From: Pseudomonas sp.
GTDB taxonomy: Bacteria > Pseudomonadota > Gammaproteobacteria > Pseudomonadales > Pseudomonadaceae
Direction: 5' to 3'
Length of the DNA stretch: 5,974 bases
Assembly (NCBI GenBank): GCA_007117785.1
Contig: SKFV01000065.1
Coordinates: 1 to 5,974, forward strand
The position numbers and the translations under genes were made by a program. Under the pieces are notes generated by a model, which saw only the letters and a program-made list of their open reading frames with translations, was not told the origin of the DNA and ran no database searches. Below are positions 5,748 to 5,974 of the stretch, piece after piece; the first letter of the stretch is position 1; every line of letters begins with the position of its first letter.

Positions 5748-5780
5748 AAGGCAGATATGTGAATATCTGCCTTTTATTTA
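5748..5780 (+). terminator. terminator-like hairpin between tRNA-Thr and tuf (possible attenuator)
   Basis: A perfect 11-bp stem pairs AAGGCAGATAT (5748-5758) with ATATCTGCCTT (5763-5773) around GTGA, and the T-rich TTATTTA follows. It starts four bases after the tRNA-Thr CCA. The T run is broken by an A, so it may be only partly efficient, letting some transcripts continue into tuf. A role as a 3' end for the tRNA precursor or in RNase processing is equally possible. No clear separate tuf promoter is visible in 5781-5813. Confidence 0.65.
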
Positions 5781-5826
5781 ATGGTCGCGTGACTCGCGCA
5801 TTACACTCACGATAGGGGATCTCTCG

Positions 5827-5974
5827 ATGGCTAAAGAGAAGTTCGAACGCAGCAAACCGCACCTGAACGTGGGCACCATTGGTCACGTTGACCATGGCAA
5901 GACCACCCTGACTGCGGCTCTGACCAAGGTCTGTGCTGAAGTATACGGCGGCTCTGCCCGCGCTTTCGATCAGA
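5827..5974 (+). CDS. tuf: elongation factor Tu, N-terminal part (cut by window end)
   Basis: EF-Tu carries aminoacyl-tRNA to the ribosome as a GTP complex in the cytoplasm. The 49 visible residues, MAKEKFERSKPHLNVGTIGH onward, match the Pseudomonas EF-Tu N terminus closely, with the P loop GHVDHGKT at 19-26. ATG 5827 has AGGGGA (5814-5819) seven bases upstream. The gene continues past the window; the full protein is normally about 397 aa. Its place after tRNA-Tyr-Gly-Thr marks it as the tufB-position copy, normally followed by tRNA-Trp, secE and nusG (not seen here). Confidence 0.97.
   Translation, partial: MAKEKFERSKPHLNVGTIGHVDHGKTTLTAALTKVCAEVYGGSARAFDQ

Overview
This window looks like chromosomal core sequence from a gammaproteobacterium of the Pseudomonadaceae or a close relative; a moderate-GC marine or saline lineage such as Halopseudomonas is a guess. 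Three things point there: the 5S rRNA is Pseudomonas-like, the pantothenate kinase is the CoaX type (as in Pseudomonas, not the CoaA type of enterics), and the gene order rrn - birA - coaX - SPOR protein - tRNA-Tyr/Gly/Thr - tuf is the Pseudomonas order. Genus assignment is from memory of these families, not from a search.

Layout. Bases 1-107 are the 3' part of a 5S rRNA, so the window opens at the tail of an rRNA operon. A perfect intrinsic terminator follows. Then comes a second, isolated copy of the last bases of 5S with its 3' flank, and a second terminator (to about 265). birA (+, 395-1369) encodes the biotin ligase/repressor. A bidirectional terminator separates it from a convergent, complete EF-G gene (-, 1480-3564) of the second-EF-G type (fusA2/fusB, EF-G1B-like). 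A 337-base divergent spacer (3565-3901) carries a hairpin with a T run and a 14-bp perfect palindrome. Then come coaX (+, 3902-4651) and a membrane-anchored SPOR-like protein overlapping it by one base (+, 4651-5298). A consensus-like stable-RNA promoter at 5421-5449 drives tRNA-Tyr(GTA), tRNA-Gly(TCC) and tRNA-Thr(GGT), all with encoded CCA. A hairpin followed by T-rich sequence lies between tRNA-Thr and the start of tuf (5827, cut by the window end).

How the parts work together. Most of the window serves translation (5S, EF-G, three tRNAs, EF-Tu) or cofactor supply (biotin attachment by BirA, the first step of CoA synthesis by CoaX). The same neighbourhood in E. coli is rrnB-murB-birA-coaA-thrU-tyrU-glyT-thrT-tufB. 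Here coaX occupies the place of the unrelated coaA, and an EF-G paralogue on the opposite strand lies between birA and the kinase gene.

I found no mobile element, CRISPR array, defence system or clearly new system. The most unusual points are the EF-G paralogue inside a conserved block, the 5S remnant with its own terminator, the palindrome before coaX, and the possible attenuator before tuf.
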